Source of the DNA: Rhodothermales bacterium
Lineage (GTDB): Bacteria > Bacteroidota > Rhodothermia > Rhodothermales > VXPQ01
Assembly (NCBI GenBank): GCA_022825385.1
Contig: JAJDWX010000016.1
Span: 1-48,135, forward strand
Direction: 5' to 3'
Length of the DNA stretch: 48,135 bases
Position 1 is the first letter of the stretch; each line of letters opens with the position of its first letter. A program made the position numbers and the translations under genes. Below are positions 25,935 through 35,032 of this stretch, piece by piece. The notes beneath the pieces were generated by a model that did not search any database, was not told the origin of the DNA, and saw nothing but the letters and a program-made list of their open reading frames with translations.

Positions 25935-28900
25935 TGCGCGACGGTTTCTTCATACGATGGTCCGTGCTCGCGCGGCTTGCCCGCGCAGGGATCGCCGCCC
26001 TGCTGGCCGCATGGCTTGCGGGTTGCAGCGAGGATACGCTTTTCAAGCGGCTTCCGCCCGAGGCGACAGGCATTGCATTTCGCAACGACCTGCCTGCGGA
26101 CACCTCGTTCAACATCCTCAATTATTTGTATTACTACGATGGCGGCGGGGTGGCGGCGGGCGACGTGAACGGAGACGGACTCGTCGATCTGTATTTCACC
26201 GCGAATGCGTCGCCGAACCGGTTGTACCTGAACCGGGGAGATTTCCGGTTCGAGGACGCGACCGAAGCGGCGGGCGTGGCGGGCAAGGGAGACTGGAGCA
26301 AGGGCGTGGCCATGGCGGACGTGAACGGGGACGGACTGCTTGATCTGTACGTGTCCAACGTGGCGTACCTCGACAAGCAGGGGCGCAACGAGCTCTTCGT
26401 CAACAACGGCGACGGCACGTTCGCGGATCGGGCTGCGGAGTATGGCCTGGCGCACGAAGGATTTTCCACGCAGGCGGCGTTTTTCGACTACGACGGAGAC
26501 GGGGACCTCGACATGTATCTGCTCAATCATTCCCTGCATGTCGAGGATACGTACGGTCCCGACACGCTGCGATACGAACGCCACCCCCGGGCGGGGGACA
26601 AACTTTTCCGGAACGAAGGCGCCTTTTTCGCGGACGTCAGCGATGCGGCCGGGATATACGGGGGGCGCATCGGGTACGGGCTGGGCGTGGCGATCAGCGA
26701 TCTGGACAACGATGGATGCCCGGATATCTATGTGTCCAACGATTTTCACGAGCACGATTATTTGTACTACAACAACTGCGACGGCACGTTTACGGAGTCG
26801 ATCCGGACCGCCATGGGGCATGTGAGCCGCGCCTCCATGGGCAACGACGCGGCGGATTTTAATAACGACGGGCGCATCGATCTCGTCGTGCTGGACATGC
26901 TTCCGGAGCGTCAGGAATACCGCAACCGGTCGGATGTGGGCGAGCCGCAGGAACTGTACGATCTCAAGCGCCGCTTCGGATACCATCATCAGGCGGCGCG
27001 CAACACGTTGCAACTCAACCGCGGGCGCCGCCGCTTCAGCGAAATCGCCTATCTGGCGGGGATCGAGGCCACCGACTGGAGCTGGGGAAGCCTTTTCGCC
27101 GATTTCGACCACGACGGGCGGCAGGATCTGTTCGTGACCAATGGCATTCCGCGGCGTCCGAACGATATGGATTACGTGCAATTCGTTGCGTCCCCGGGCA
27201 GGCAGGCTGCGCTTTCGCGCCCGATTGCCCCGGAAACGTACGCCTGGATCGAACGCATGCCCGTGGTGCGCATCGCCAATTACGCTTTTCGCAACGAAGG
27301 GGACCTGGCTTTTTCGAACCAGACGCGCGCCTGGGGCCTGCGCGATCCGGGTTTTTCCAACGGAGCGGCGTACGCAGACCTGGACAACGACGGGGACCTG
27401 GACCTGGCGGTCAATAATATCGACGAGCCTGCGGCGGTGTACGAAAACCGGGCGGAGCGTTTGGCGGACCGCCATTATTTGCAGGTGCGCCTTGAGGGAG
27501 AAGGGGCGAATACGGGGGGCGTCGGCTCTCGGGTGATTCTCCGGCGCCGGGGCGAAACGCAGGTCCGGGAGCACATGCCTGTTCGGGGATGGCAATCGTC
27601 CGTGGACCCTCGCCTGCATCTGGGGCTTGGCGCCTGGACGAGCGTGGATACCCTGATGGTGGTCTGGCCCGACGGCCGCCGCCAAACGTTGACCGATGTG
27701 GCGGCGGATCAGACGCTGACGCTGCGGCAGGAGGAGGCTACGGAAATCCATCGTCCCGCGCCCCTGCCGACGCCGCTTTTCGAGGAGGTTACGTCCTTGC
27801 TGAACGTGCATTTTCGGCACGAGGAAAATGTGTATTTCGATTTCAATCGGCGGGAGGGGCTCATGCCCCACAAACTATCTACCGAGGGGCCGGCCCTTGC
27901 TGCGGGCGACGTGAATGGAGACGGGCGAACGGATGTGTTCGTGGGCGGCGCGAAACGGCAGGCGGCGCGCCTGTTCCTGCAACAGCGCGACGGGCGTTTC
28001 GCATCGGTTTCCGAAGCGGCGTGGCGGGCGGATAGCCTGCACGAAGACGTGGACGCCGCTTTTTTCGACGCCAATGGGGATGGGGCGCTGGACCTGTACG
28101 TCGTGAGCGGGGGCAATGAGTACTGGGGGCAGGCCGACGCGCTGCTGGATCGTCTGTATCTTGGGGACGGCGCGGGCGGCTTTGCGCGCGACGCCAGCGC
28201 ATTGCCGCCCAGCTACGTCAACGGATGCTGCGTGGCGCCCCGCGATTTCGATGGGGACGGAGACGTGGACTTGTTCGTGGGGGGGCGGGTAGCCGCCCGT
28301 CGCTACGGGGAAATTCCGCAGAGTGCGTTGTTGGAAAACGACGGATCGGGCGTTTTCGAAGAGGTTACGGAGGCGTATGCTCCGGGGTTGTCCAGGGTCG
28401 GCATGGTGGGCGGGGCGGCGTGGGCCGATTACGATGGCGACGGGCAGGAGGATTTGATCGTGGCGGGCGAGTGGATGCCCGTGCGCGTATTTGCTCAGCG
28501 CGGCGGGCGGTTCGAGCAGCAGGCTGCGCCGGGCCTGGCGGGTTCCGAAGGCTGGTGGCAGACCGTTGCGGTGGAGGATATGGATGCGGACGGCGATCCC
28601 GACCTGATCCTTGGGAATCTGGGACGCAACTCGTCCGTCCGTGCGGCTCCGGAAGCGCCCGCGCGTATGTACGTCCACGACTTCAACGGCGACGGGAATA
28701 CGGATCATATTCTGACGATCCTGCGAGACGGAGACCGGTATCCCGTGGCCACCCGCGACGAAATCATCCGGCAGATGCCTTCGCTCCTGCGTACGTTCCC
28801 GACGTACGCCGATTTCGGAGCGGGGCGCTACGAGGACCTGTTTACGGAGGACGAACGCGCCGATGCGCTCCTCCTGCAGGCGAACACGTTCGCCAGCGCA

Positions 28901-29311
28901 TGGGCCGAAAACCTTGGCGACGGGTCGTTCGCCCTGCATGAACTGCCCGTCGAGGCCCAGTTTGCGCCGATATACGCCATTCTGCCAGGGGATTTCGACG
29001 AAGACGGCCACAAAGACTTGATTCTGGCCGGCAATTTCCATGGCGCGCGGCCTTCGCGGGGGCGCTACGACGCCAGTTATGGCCTTTTGCTCCTCGGTGA
29101 CGGGCAGGGCGGTTTCGAGCCGGTCGATCTGGCCGAAAGCAACCTCGCGCTGGAAGGGGAAGTGCGCGCCCTGCGCCTCGTTCCGCACGAGCGCGGTCCG
29201 TTGCTTTTCGCCGCCCGCAGCGACGATACGCTTCAGGCGCTGCGTTGGCGCAGCAGTGTGTCCGGGCTTGTTCAGGGGGATTCCGCAACAGTCGCCGCTG
29301 CTCGCCGGTAG
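25934..29311 (+). CDS. FG-GAP/VCBS and ASPIC/UnbV repeat lipoprotein (2)
   Basis: Paralogue of the preceding gene with the same plan: lipoprotein signal (ALLAAWLAGC, Cys31 from 25934), FG-GAP/VCBS blades (DVNGDGLVD, DYDGDGDLD, DLDNDGCPD), a central UnbV domain (GVGSRVILRRRGE, LHLGLGAWTSVDTLMVVWPDG) and a second propeller set. It is 1125 residues from the ATG at 25934, which overlaps the previous stop as TGATG. A GTG at 25931 would add one residue. The two proteins were probably produced by tandem duplication and may work as a pair. GH16 follows after a 427-base spacer. Confidence 0.9.
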   Translation: MRDGFFIRWSVLARLARAGIAALLAAWLAGCSEDTLFKRLPPEATGIAFRNDLPADTSFNILNYLYYYDGGGVAAGDVNGDGLVDLYFTANASPNRLYLNRGDFRFEDATEAAGVAGKGDWSKGVAMADVNGDGLLDLYVSNVAYLDKQGRNELFVNNGDGTFADRAAEYGLAHEGFSTQAAFFDYDGDGDLDMYLLNHSLHVEDTYGPDTLRYERHPRAGDKLFRNEGAFFADVSDAAGIYGGRIGYGLGVAISDLDNDGCPDIYVSNDFHEHDYLYYNNCDGTFTESIRTAMGHVSRASMGNDAADFNNDGRIDLVVLDMLPERQEYRNRSDVGEPQELYDLKRRFGYHHQAARNTLQLNRGRRRFSEIAYLAGIEATDWSWGSLFADFDHDGRQDLFVTNGIPRRPNDMDYVQFVASPGRQAALSRPIAPETYAWIERMPVVRIANYAFRNEGDLAFSNQTRAWGLRDPGFSNGAAYADLDNDGDLDLAVNNIDEPAAVYENRAERLADRHYLQVRLEGEGANTGGVGSRVILRRRGETQVREHMPVRGWQSSVDPRLHLGLGAWTSVDTLMVVWPDGRRQTLTDVAADQTLTLRQEEATEIHRPAPLPTPLFEEVTSLLNVHFRHEENVYFDFNRREGLMPHKLSTEGPALAAGDVNGDGRTDVFVGGAKRQAARLFLQQRDGRFASVSEAAWRADSLHEDVDAAFFDANGDGALDLYVVSGGNEYWGQADALLDRLYLGDGAGGFARDASALPPSYVNGCCVAPRDFDGDGDVDLFVGGRVAARRYGEIPQSALLENDGSGVFEEVTEAYAPGLSRVGMVGGAAWADYDGDGQEDLIVAGEWMPVRVFAQRGGRFEQQAAPGLAGSEGWWQTVAVEDMDADGDPDLILGNLGRNSSVRAAPEAPARMYVHDFNGDGNTDHILTILRDGDRYPVATRDEIIRQMPSLLRTFPTYADFGAGRYEDLFTEDERADALLLQANTFASAWAENLGDGSFALHELPVEAQFAPIYAILPGDFDEDGHKDLILAGNFHGARPSRGRYDASYGLLLLGDGQGGFEPVDLAESNLALEGEVRALRLVPHERGPLLFAARSDDTLQALRWRSSVSGLVQGDSATVAAARR

Positions 29312-29358
29312 CGGGCGGATGTCCGCAAGGGGCGAGACGAGAGGAAATCAGCGTATCC

Positions 29359-29496
29359 CTACACCTCCCCAAGCCCCACCGCCGCAACGCCGCCGCCCAG
29401 CGGGAGCCGGGCGTCTCCCGTCAACACGACGGCCGGGAATTCGGAAGCCGCTTTTTTGAGAACGGGTTCCAGAGATCGCGTAACGTAGCGAGACAT
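29359..29496 (-). pseudogene. N-terminal remnant of a DUF4143-type AAA ATPase
   Basis: A 45-codon frame reads MSRYVTRSLEPVLKKAASEF and then FPAVVLTG. This is the usual opening of AAA_14/DUF4143 ATPases just before their Walker A loop (GPRQxGKT). The expected loop is missing and the frame degenerates into Gly/Ala-rich residues and stops. It appears to be the 5' stub of a lost gene in the spacer between the UnbV and GH16 genes. It is short, so identity is moderate. Confidence 0.45.
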
Positions 29497-29529
29497 GACG
29501 AAAGAAGCGTGTGGATGACGGCGAGTACA

Positions 29530-29560
29530 TGTAATTTTGCATTTAAAATGCAAAATTGCA
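29530..29560. promoter_or_regulatory. Near-perfect A/T-rich palindrome
   Basis: aattttgcattt (29533-29544) and aaatgcaaaatt (29546-29557) are perfect reverse complements around a single A. The dyad extends to 29530-29560 with one mismatch. It lies 34 bases before the start codon of the DUF4143-type remnant (minus strand) and 179 before GH16. It is a likely protein-binding site, perhaps the old operator of the lost ATPase gene. Confidence 0.6.
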
Positions 29561-29597
29561 AGAAAAATAGTAGCCACAGGCCCCGAAATTTACTTTG

Positions 29598-29641
29598 CCT
29601 TAATTATTTAAGTCTGGAAATTTTGACTTAAAAAATTAAGG
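29598..29641. promoter_or_regulatory. A/T-rich inverted repeat upstream of GH16
   Basis: ccttaattatttaagtc (29598-29614) and gacttaaaaaattaagg (29625-29641) are reverse complements at 16 of 17 positions, separated by 10 bases. The half-site is the motif found as a direct pair at 18488-18534. It is followed by a T-rich run (about 29647-29653), so a terminator reading is possible, but the recurrence of the half-site favours a binding site about 100 bases before the GH16 start. Confidence 0.55.
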
Positions 29642-29738
29642 TTGTCATTTTTTTCGAGCTGATTCAGGCGGGTAAGAATATAGAAACGTATATTATTGAT
29701 CTATCGAAGAAAGCGCCTCCCGCAAAAAGGCATCCGCC

Positions 29739-30932
29739 ATGCAGAAAGAAAAGCGACACAGGATTCGACATGAAAGGCGTGGATACGTCCGGCATGCGTG
29801 GCTGCCGCTGCTCGTCTGCGTCTGGGCCTGGGGCGCAAGCGTCGCTCCGTTGCATGCCTCGCCTGATTCGCCGACGACCCCGGACAAGCGCGTCTGCGAA
29901 CCGGGCGAACTGGTGTGGAGCGACGAATTCGACGAGGACGGCTTGCCAGATCCTGCAAAGTGGCGCTACGAAACGGGGGGGCACGGCTGGGGCAATCAGG
30001 AATCGCAGTTTTATACGCGCGCCCGTTCGAAGAATGCCCGCGTCGAGGACGGAAGGCTGATTATCGAGGCGCACCAGGAGTCCTTTTCGGGCAGGCGCTA
30101 TACGTCCGCCCGCCTCAATTCCACGGCAGAATGGACCTATGGCCGCTTCGAAGTGCGCGCCATCGTACCGTCGGGCCGCGGAACCTGGCCCGCCATCTGG
30201 ATGCTCCCGGACCTGGGCAAATACGGAGGCTGGCCGCGGGCCGGCGAGATCGACATTATGGAGCATGTGGGGTTCGAGCCGGACAGGGTGCATTTCACGG
30301 TGCATACGGATGCGTACAATCACCAGCGGGGTACGCAAAAGGGCGCGTTCATCAGGGTCCCGACGGCGCGTTCGGAATTCAACGTGTATGCGATGGAATG
30401 GACGCCTTCGGAAATAAGCGCCTATCTCAACGACAACGACAGGCCCTATTTCCGGTTCAGGAACGAGACCTTGACCAATCGGGCGGCGAATGATCGGCAC
30501 TGGCCTTTCGACCATCCGTTTCATTTCGTTTTGAACATTGCGGTGGGCGGCACCTGGGGCGGCGCCATGGGGATCGATCCGAACATTTGGCCCCAGCGCA
30601 TGCAGATCGACTATGTGCGGGTGTATTCCTGCGCGGACGTCGTGTCCGCCGAAGCCGACGAATTGCCCCAGACAGCCCGTCTCGACCAGAATTATCCCAA
30701 TCCGTTCAATCCCGAAACGTCCATTCGTTTCGCATTGTCTCGGACGGGCCCGGTTCGCCTTGCCGTGTACGATGCGGTGGGCAGGGAGGTCGCGCTGCTT
30801 GTGGACGGCGTCCGGGCGCAAGGAATCCATACGGAAGTACTCAGGACGCCCGGCTTGCCTACGGGCATGTACGTGTACGTATTGTCCACGCCCGATGCGG
30901 TGTTGACGAAAAAGATGCTGCTCGTCAAGTAG
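29739..30932 (+). CDS. Secreted GH16 beta-glucanase (laminarinase-like) with T9SS sorting domain
   Basis: GH16 enzymes cleave beta-1,3/1,4-glucans or related galactans with retention. The 397-residue protein has an arginine-rich N-region and signal peptide, a GH16 jelly-roll at about residues 55-295 (LVWSDEFDEDGLPD, GRFEVRAIVPSG, WPAIWMLP) and the catalytic motif GEIDIMEHVG (Glu170, Asp172, Glu175), which with WPRAGEIDIMEHVG context is laminarinase-like. Residues about 315-397 form a type IX secretion C-terminal domain (LDQNYPNPFNPET to TKKMLLVK), so the enzyme is probably exported across the outer membrane and attached to the surface or released. Laminarin is a reasonable but unproven substrate. 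Confidence 0.93.
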   Translation: MQKEKRHRIRHERRGYVRHAWLPLLVCVWAWGASVAPLHASPDSPTTPDKRVCEPGELVWSDEFDEDGLPDPAKWRYETGGHGWGNQESQFYTRARSKNARVEDGRLIIEAHQESFSGRRYTSARLNSTAEWTYGRFEVRAIVPSGRGTWPAIWMLPDLGKYGGWPRAGEIDIMEHVGFEPDRVHFTVHTDAYNHQRGTQKGAFIRVPTARSEFNVYAMEWTPSEISAYLNDNDRPYFRFRNETLTNRAANDRHWPFDHPFHFVLNIAVGGTWGGAMGIDPNIWPQRMQIDYVRVYSCADVVSAEADELPQTARLDQNYPNPFNPETSIRFALSRTGPVRLAVYDAVGREVALLVDGVRAQGIHTEVLRTPGLPTGMYVYVLSTPDAVLTKKMLLVK

Positions 30933-31163
30933 CGTAGCGCGCCCGCGAAGCGCTGAGCAAAGCGGTTCCGGTCAGCGCATCTTTGGTTATTCTTTCGGGG
31001 GGAATGATCCGAACCCTGCGTCCCGCGCGGTCGATTACCCGGACAGGTCCCTTTCGCACATCGTCTCCGTACGGAATGCCCTCGGCGGCCGCGCGTTTGC
31101 TTACGACGACGCCGGGCGGGAGCGCTGCGGGCGCAGCTTTGTTGCGTCGTCTGAATGCGCGCG

Positions 31164-33374
31164 CTATGGGTCGGTTTCCGGTTCTGCCTCGAAGTGTTCG
31201 CTCAGCAGGTAGCGATACAGGCCCAGCGCATAGCGCTCCTTATGCTTTTCCAGCCAGCGCCGGTTGGCCGGCGTCAGCGCCATCGTTTCGCAGGGTTCGT
31301 CGGCGGTCACGGCGGCGGCTTTCTTGTCCAGAGGATCGATGGGCCAAATCGCATCGCCGGGACTGTACTGCCGGGAACGCGCGCCCGCGGCTTCATGCGA
31401 GGAAGCCCGACCGGAAATCAGGAGTTGCAGCCCGTCGTTCTGCGCTTTCTGTCCTGCAATGACTTCCCCCGCAGCGTAGCGGCGAGGATGCAGCCAATTG
31501 CGGAGTTCGTCCATCAGCTCCTCAAAGCGAACCTGTCTGTCCAGGTATCGCTCAAGGTCGTCGCCCGTACGTTCAAGCAACGAGGCGCGTTGCCCGCCCA
31601 TTCTGTTTGCGTCCGTTTTCCACGATGAAATGACGCATTCTTCGCAGCGTTCCAGCGCCCGATCTGCATTCGGCTCGAACTGCAAGGCGGCAAAGTCCGA
31701 AGGCGGAAGGTTACGCTCGAGTCCGGCTCGCAATGGTTCCGACGGTGCGCCCAAAACCGTCTGCACTCCCTGCGCGTTCGCCGCCTGGAGAAACCTCCCC
31801 AGGACGTTCACCGCCGAGAAGTCCAGGCCGGAAACGGCTGTGAAGTCCAGCATCAGGCAGAGGGGAGGCGATTTCGCCTTGAGCATTTTCCGCAGACGAC
31901 TGGCGAGGGGGTAGACGCTTCCGAAGAAGATGTAGCCGCGCAGCTGGTACGCAAGCGCCCGCTCGCCGTTTTCCAGCAGAATGGCGCGATCAGGCACGGA
32001 GCGCGCTTTGCTGCTTTGGCGATCGCGTACGGTGAATCGGGATTCGATCGGGCTCACGCGGCTCAATCGCACGGCGAAGAATACGAGCGTGGCCAGCATG
32101 CCTGTGGCCACGCCTTCGAACAACCCGAATGCGATGACCACGACGAAGATCAGCGCGATGACGCCGTACTCTGCCCAGGGAAGCCGCCTTCGGCTTCTCA
32201 GAAGTCCTTCGTCCAGCATGCCGAGGCCAGCGAAGAACAAAATGCCTCCGACGAGCGGAACCGGGACCAGCTCCAGCATCCCGTCCCCCAGAAACAATGC
32301 GCCGCCGATAACGCATGCGGCGACCACGCCGGTGAGGCGTGTGGAAGCGCCGAAGAGTTTACTGCGCAGCGAGGCGGGTACGATCAGGCTTGCCGTGGTT
32401 CCGCCCCCCAGACCCGCCGCGACGCTTGCCAGCCCGCTTGCCCGGAACTCGCGGTTCCAGTCCAGGTCTTCGTTCGCCGCCATTTCGAGGCCTGCGATAT
32501 TCATGATCACGACGATGAGCGCGATGAGCGTCAGCGTCAGGAGGGCGGGGAACTGCGTCGCCATTGCGGCGAAGTCCACATGCGCGAAATCGGCGGGGAA
32601 TAGTGCGGGCCAAAGGGTACCGCCAAAGGTGCTCTTCAGAAGCAGGCCCGCCTGCCTTGCTTCGTCGCCGGAAAGGCCAAGCGCCCCGAGAACGAGATGG
32701 TAGCTCCCGACGAAGAGCGCAACGCTCCCCGGCAGAATGAGCGGATGGCCCCAGCGTTTCATGGCGATGTACAGGGCTGCTCCGAACGCGGCGCCTGGAC
32801 CCCATTGCCATAGCGCGGCGGGTTCTGCAAGCGCGGGAATTGTTCGCCAGTGAACCTCCGTGCCCATCAGGGACATAGCCGACAGGCACACCATGCCCCC
32901 GATGCCCGCCACGAAACCGGCTGCCACTGGCCAGGGAACGAAGCGCACCAGGTTGGCGAGTTGGAATTGTCCGATCAGGAGACAGCATACGCCGGCGCCG
33001 ACCGCGCCGATCATAAGCGCGCTTGCCGTGGTGACGAACAGCGCGTCGCCCTCGGCGTCCATGCCGTCGCCGATCAGGGCCATCGCGATCACCAGCGCGG
33101 GAGACAGTCCCGCGATCGCTCCGCGATAGCTGCTTGCGAGCGCGACAACAAGGCAAGCAGCGAAATTCCCGAACAGCACCAGGCCGACGCCCTGGGAAGA
33201 ATACGGCGCCAGCGATCCGGAAAATATGAAACTCCCGAAAGCGACCTGCGCAACGAGGAGGCCGAGACCCGACGTGAAGCCTGCCGCTATGGCCGGGACC
33301 GTTTTTTCGGGAAACATTTCGCGCGCTCGTATCGGGGACTTTTTTCCAGAGGCGATGGAATGAATTCCGGGCAA
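31164..33374 (-). CDS. SulP/SLC26 anion transporter with STAS and cyclic-nucleotide-binding-like domain
   Basis: This 736-residue inner-membrane protein begins with a SulP transport domain of many hydrophobic helices (about 25-420; SLAPYSSQGVGL, AGLSPALVIAMALIGDG, AANEDLDWNREFRASGL, FFAGLGMLDEGLL). A STAS domain follows (about 470-580; LRGYIFFGSVYPLASRLRKM, LDFTAVSGLDFSAVNVL), then a C-terminal domain resembling cNMP-binding effector domains (about 620-720; PRRYAAGEVIAGQKAQNDGL, YSPGDAIWPIDP). SulP proteins carry sulfate, bicarbonate or other anions, and those with this three-part layout are not well characterised. Whether the effector domain binds a nucleotide is unknown. Met20 (MFPEKTVPAI) is an alternative start. 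The carbonic anhydrase lies 2.2 kb upstream on the same strand. Confidence 0.9.
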   Translation of the reverse strand: MPGIHSIASGKKSPIRAREMFPEKTVPAIAAGFTSGLGLLVAQVAFGSFIFSGSLAPYSSQGVGLVLFGNFAACLVVALASSYRGAIAGLSPALVIAMALIGDGMDAEGDALFVTTASALMIGAVGAGVCCLLIGQFQLANLVRFVPWPVAAGFVAGIGGMVCLSAMSLMGTEVHWRTIPALAEPAALWQWGPGAAFGAALYIAMKRWGHPLILPGSVALFVGSYHLVLGALGLSGDEARQAGLLLKSTFGGTLWPALFPADFAHVDFAAMATQFPALLTLTLIALIVVIMNIAGLEMAANEDLDWNREFRASGLASVAAGLGGGTTASLIVPASLRSKLFGASTRLTGVVAACVIGGALFLGDGMLELVPVPLVGGILFFAGLGMLDEGLLRSRRRLPWAEYGVIALIFVVVIAFGLFEGVATGMLATLVFFAVRLSRVSPIESRFTVRDRQSSKARSVPDRAILLENGERALAYQLRGYIFFGSVYPLASRLRKMLKAKSPPLCLMLDFTAVSGLDFSAVNVLGRFLQAANAQGVQTVLGAPSEPLRAGLERNLPPSDFAALQFEPNADRALERCEECVISSWKTDANRMGGQRASLLERTGDDLERYLDRQVRFEELMDELRNWLHPRRYAAGEVIAGQKAQNDGLQLLISGRASSHEAAGARSRQYSPGDAIWPIDPLDKKAAAVTADEPCETMALTPANRRWLEKHKERYALGLYRYLLSEHFEAEPETDP

Positions 33375-33421
33375 CAGGCGGGGCCATGTCGGCGTTTCGC
33401 CGGATCAGTCTGCTTCCGGAA

Positions 33422-34159
33422 TCATTGCTCCAGCAGCCGTTCGAAGTGCTCCAGCATCAGATCGGCCACGAACCGGTTGCCCGCCTCGTTGAGATGCACG
33501 CCGTCGGTCGTCAGTACGCCTTCGTACAGTTTGTCGGGATTGCTCGCGGCGAGACGCTCTTCGAACGCAGCCCGCAAGTCGCACAGGACCGCCCCGGACG
33601 CTTCCGCTACGGCGCGGGAAATATCCGCATAGTCCATGAGCGCCTGGTTGACTTCCGCCTCGCTGGCCGGGTCTTCTCCGATCACGCTGGGGGTGCACAG
33701 GGATACGTGCACGTTTGCGGCGTGCATGGTCGAGATCAGATCGCGCAAGCCCGCCTCGAATACGTCCCGGTCCGTACCGGTGACATGATCGAACGCATAG
33801 GAATGCCATACGTCGTTGATCCCGATATAGATCGCCACGTGCGTCGGATGGTAGGCCAACACGTCCCGGTCGAGTCGTTCCTGCAAATCGGGCACCTTGT
33901 TTCCGCTTATGCCTGCGCCGATCACCTCGGCCTTGCCGCCGGGGTAGCGTGCTTGCAGGGCTTCGTCCACCAGCGCCACATATCCGCCCGGCGACGCGCC
34001 CGCCTCGGTAATGGAATCCCCAAGGAAAACGATGCGGATGGCGGCGTCCGGCTCTGGCTCGGCGGATTCCGAAGCGTTTTCCTGCCCCCGGCATCCGCAG
34101 GCGAGGACGAGGGCGAAAAGCGCGATGCGAAGGGCTGGTTTGCCAATAGCGTTTTGCAT
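33422..34159 (-). CDS. SGNH/GDSL-family hydrolase lipoprotein
   Basis: This is a lipid-anchored serine esterase of the SGNH superfamily, 245 residues from the ATG at 34159. Blocks seen: I FLGDSITEAG (nucleophile Ser49), II GAGISGN, III GINDVW, and V DGVHLNEAG (catalytic Asp and His). The signal peptide ends LVLACGC, with the lipidated Cys at about 21 or 23. Related enzymes deacylate sugars or lipids. A role in deacetylating imported polysaccharides would suit this organism but is inference. The frame reaches 34180 without a better start. Confidence 0.9.
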   Translation of the reverse strand: MQNAIGKPALRIALFALVLACGCRGQENASESAEPEPDAAIRIVFLGDSITEAGASPGGYVALVDEALQARYPGGKAEVIGAGISGNKVPDLQERLDRDVLAYHPTHVAIYIGINDVWHSYAFDHVTGTDRDVFEAGLRDLISTMHAANVHVSLCTPSVIGEDPASEAEVNQALMDYADISRAVAEASGAVLCDLRAAFEERLAASNPDKLYEGVLTTDGVHLNEAGNRFVADLMLEHFERLLEQ

Positions 34160-34369
34160 GGGGCGGTCGTTTTTATCCAAAAAAGACAGGGCGGCCGGCG
34201 GAGGCGCGTTCGTCTAAAAACGCACGGATGCCTTTTGCTGCGCCGCCGACGAAATGAAGATACTATTTTGCCGCCGATTTTTACAGGAAATTCAATGCAG
34301 ACCGGCCAATGCGGGTCGGCCAGCGCGTCCGGCTGACGACATGAACCGTACCGGGGACCTCCCGCGCCT

Positions 34370-35032
34370 TTACGGGCGGATTTCCACATAGCGCTCCAGG
34401 CGCGCCACTTCGTCGTCATCGACATACTTGCCGATTTCCCGGCGAAACTGCTCGATCCGGCTGTACGGTCGGTATTCCTTGAATTCCCGGAGCATCCGGT
34501 TGCCCAGGTTCGGAATCGTAAGGATATCCTCGTCGCTGGCCGCGTTCAGGTCGATGGGCACGAAAACGAATTGCTCCAGGCGCGCCACCTCTTCGTCGTC
34601 TACGTACTTGCCGATTTCCCGACGAAACTCGGCAAGGTGCGCGTACGGCTTGTATTCGTCGAACTCGTGGGCCATTCGGTTGCCTACGCCGGGAACCAGC
34701 AGAATTTCGTCCTCGCTCGTTTGGTTCAGGTTCAGGGGCAGGAAAAGCCGGGCGTACAGCGTGTCTTGCTGCGCCGCTTCCAGTTCCGCGCCGACCAGCG
34801 CATGGACGTCGAGCATGTTCATGAAGGGGCGCCCCGCGAGAATGGAGTCCGCCTTGGCCTCGTCCATGTAAGGCAGTTTGGCGAGTTCGGCTTTGGGGGC
34901 CGTGTTCGGGTTCAGTACGCCCGTATTGTTCCCTGCCTGGGCTCTTGCAGGCGCGGCGGGAAGCAGAACCAGCGCGGCGAACAACCCGCACAGCAGGGAA
35001 GAAATGCGTGATTTCATGGTTTTTGGGGTCAT
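34370..35032 (-). CDS. Secreted helix-hairpin-helix repeat protein
   Basis: This 220-residue protein has a signal peptide (MKSRISSLLCGLFAALVLL, ending near ARAQA) and three ComEA-like helix-hairpin-helix units: LNPNTAPKAELAKLPYMDE, then LNLNQTSEDEILLVPGVGNR and IDLNAASDEDILTIPNLGNR. The last two are near-duplicates of about 55 residues, including the linker EFRREIGKYVDDEEVARLE. The duplication is also obvious in the DNA (gacgaaactcggcaag near 34621 resembles ccggcgaaactgctcg near 34439). HhH units bind DNA or mediate protein contacts. The function here is unknown. Its ATG overlaps the previous stop (ATGA at 35029-35032). Confidence 0.8.
   Translation of the reverse strand: MTPKTMKSRISSLLCGLFAALVLLPAAPARAQAGNNTGVLNPNTAPKAELAKLPYMDEAKADSILAGRPFMNMLDVHALVGAELEAAQQDTLYARLFLPLNLNQTSEDEILLVPGVGNRMAHEFDEYKPYAHLAEFRREIGKYVDDEEVARLEQFVFVPIDLNAASDEDILTIPNLGNRMLREFKEYRPYSRIEQFRREIGKYVDDDEVARLERYVEIRP

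Noticed and set aside
30933-31163. Minus-strand protein-like stretch after the SulP stop (GVVVSKRAAAEGIPYGDD, then VRVIDRAGRRVRIIPPERI)
   Set aside because: It reads like protein, but the frame has no ATG and only a late GTG or TTG, and it is closed upstream by TAA inside the SulP gene. It may be a remnant, but not enough to annotate.
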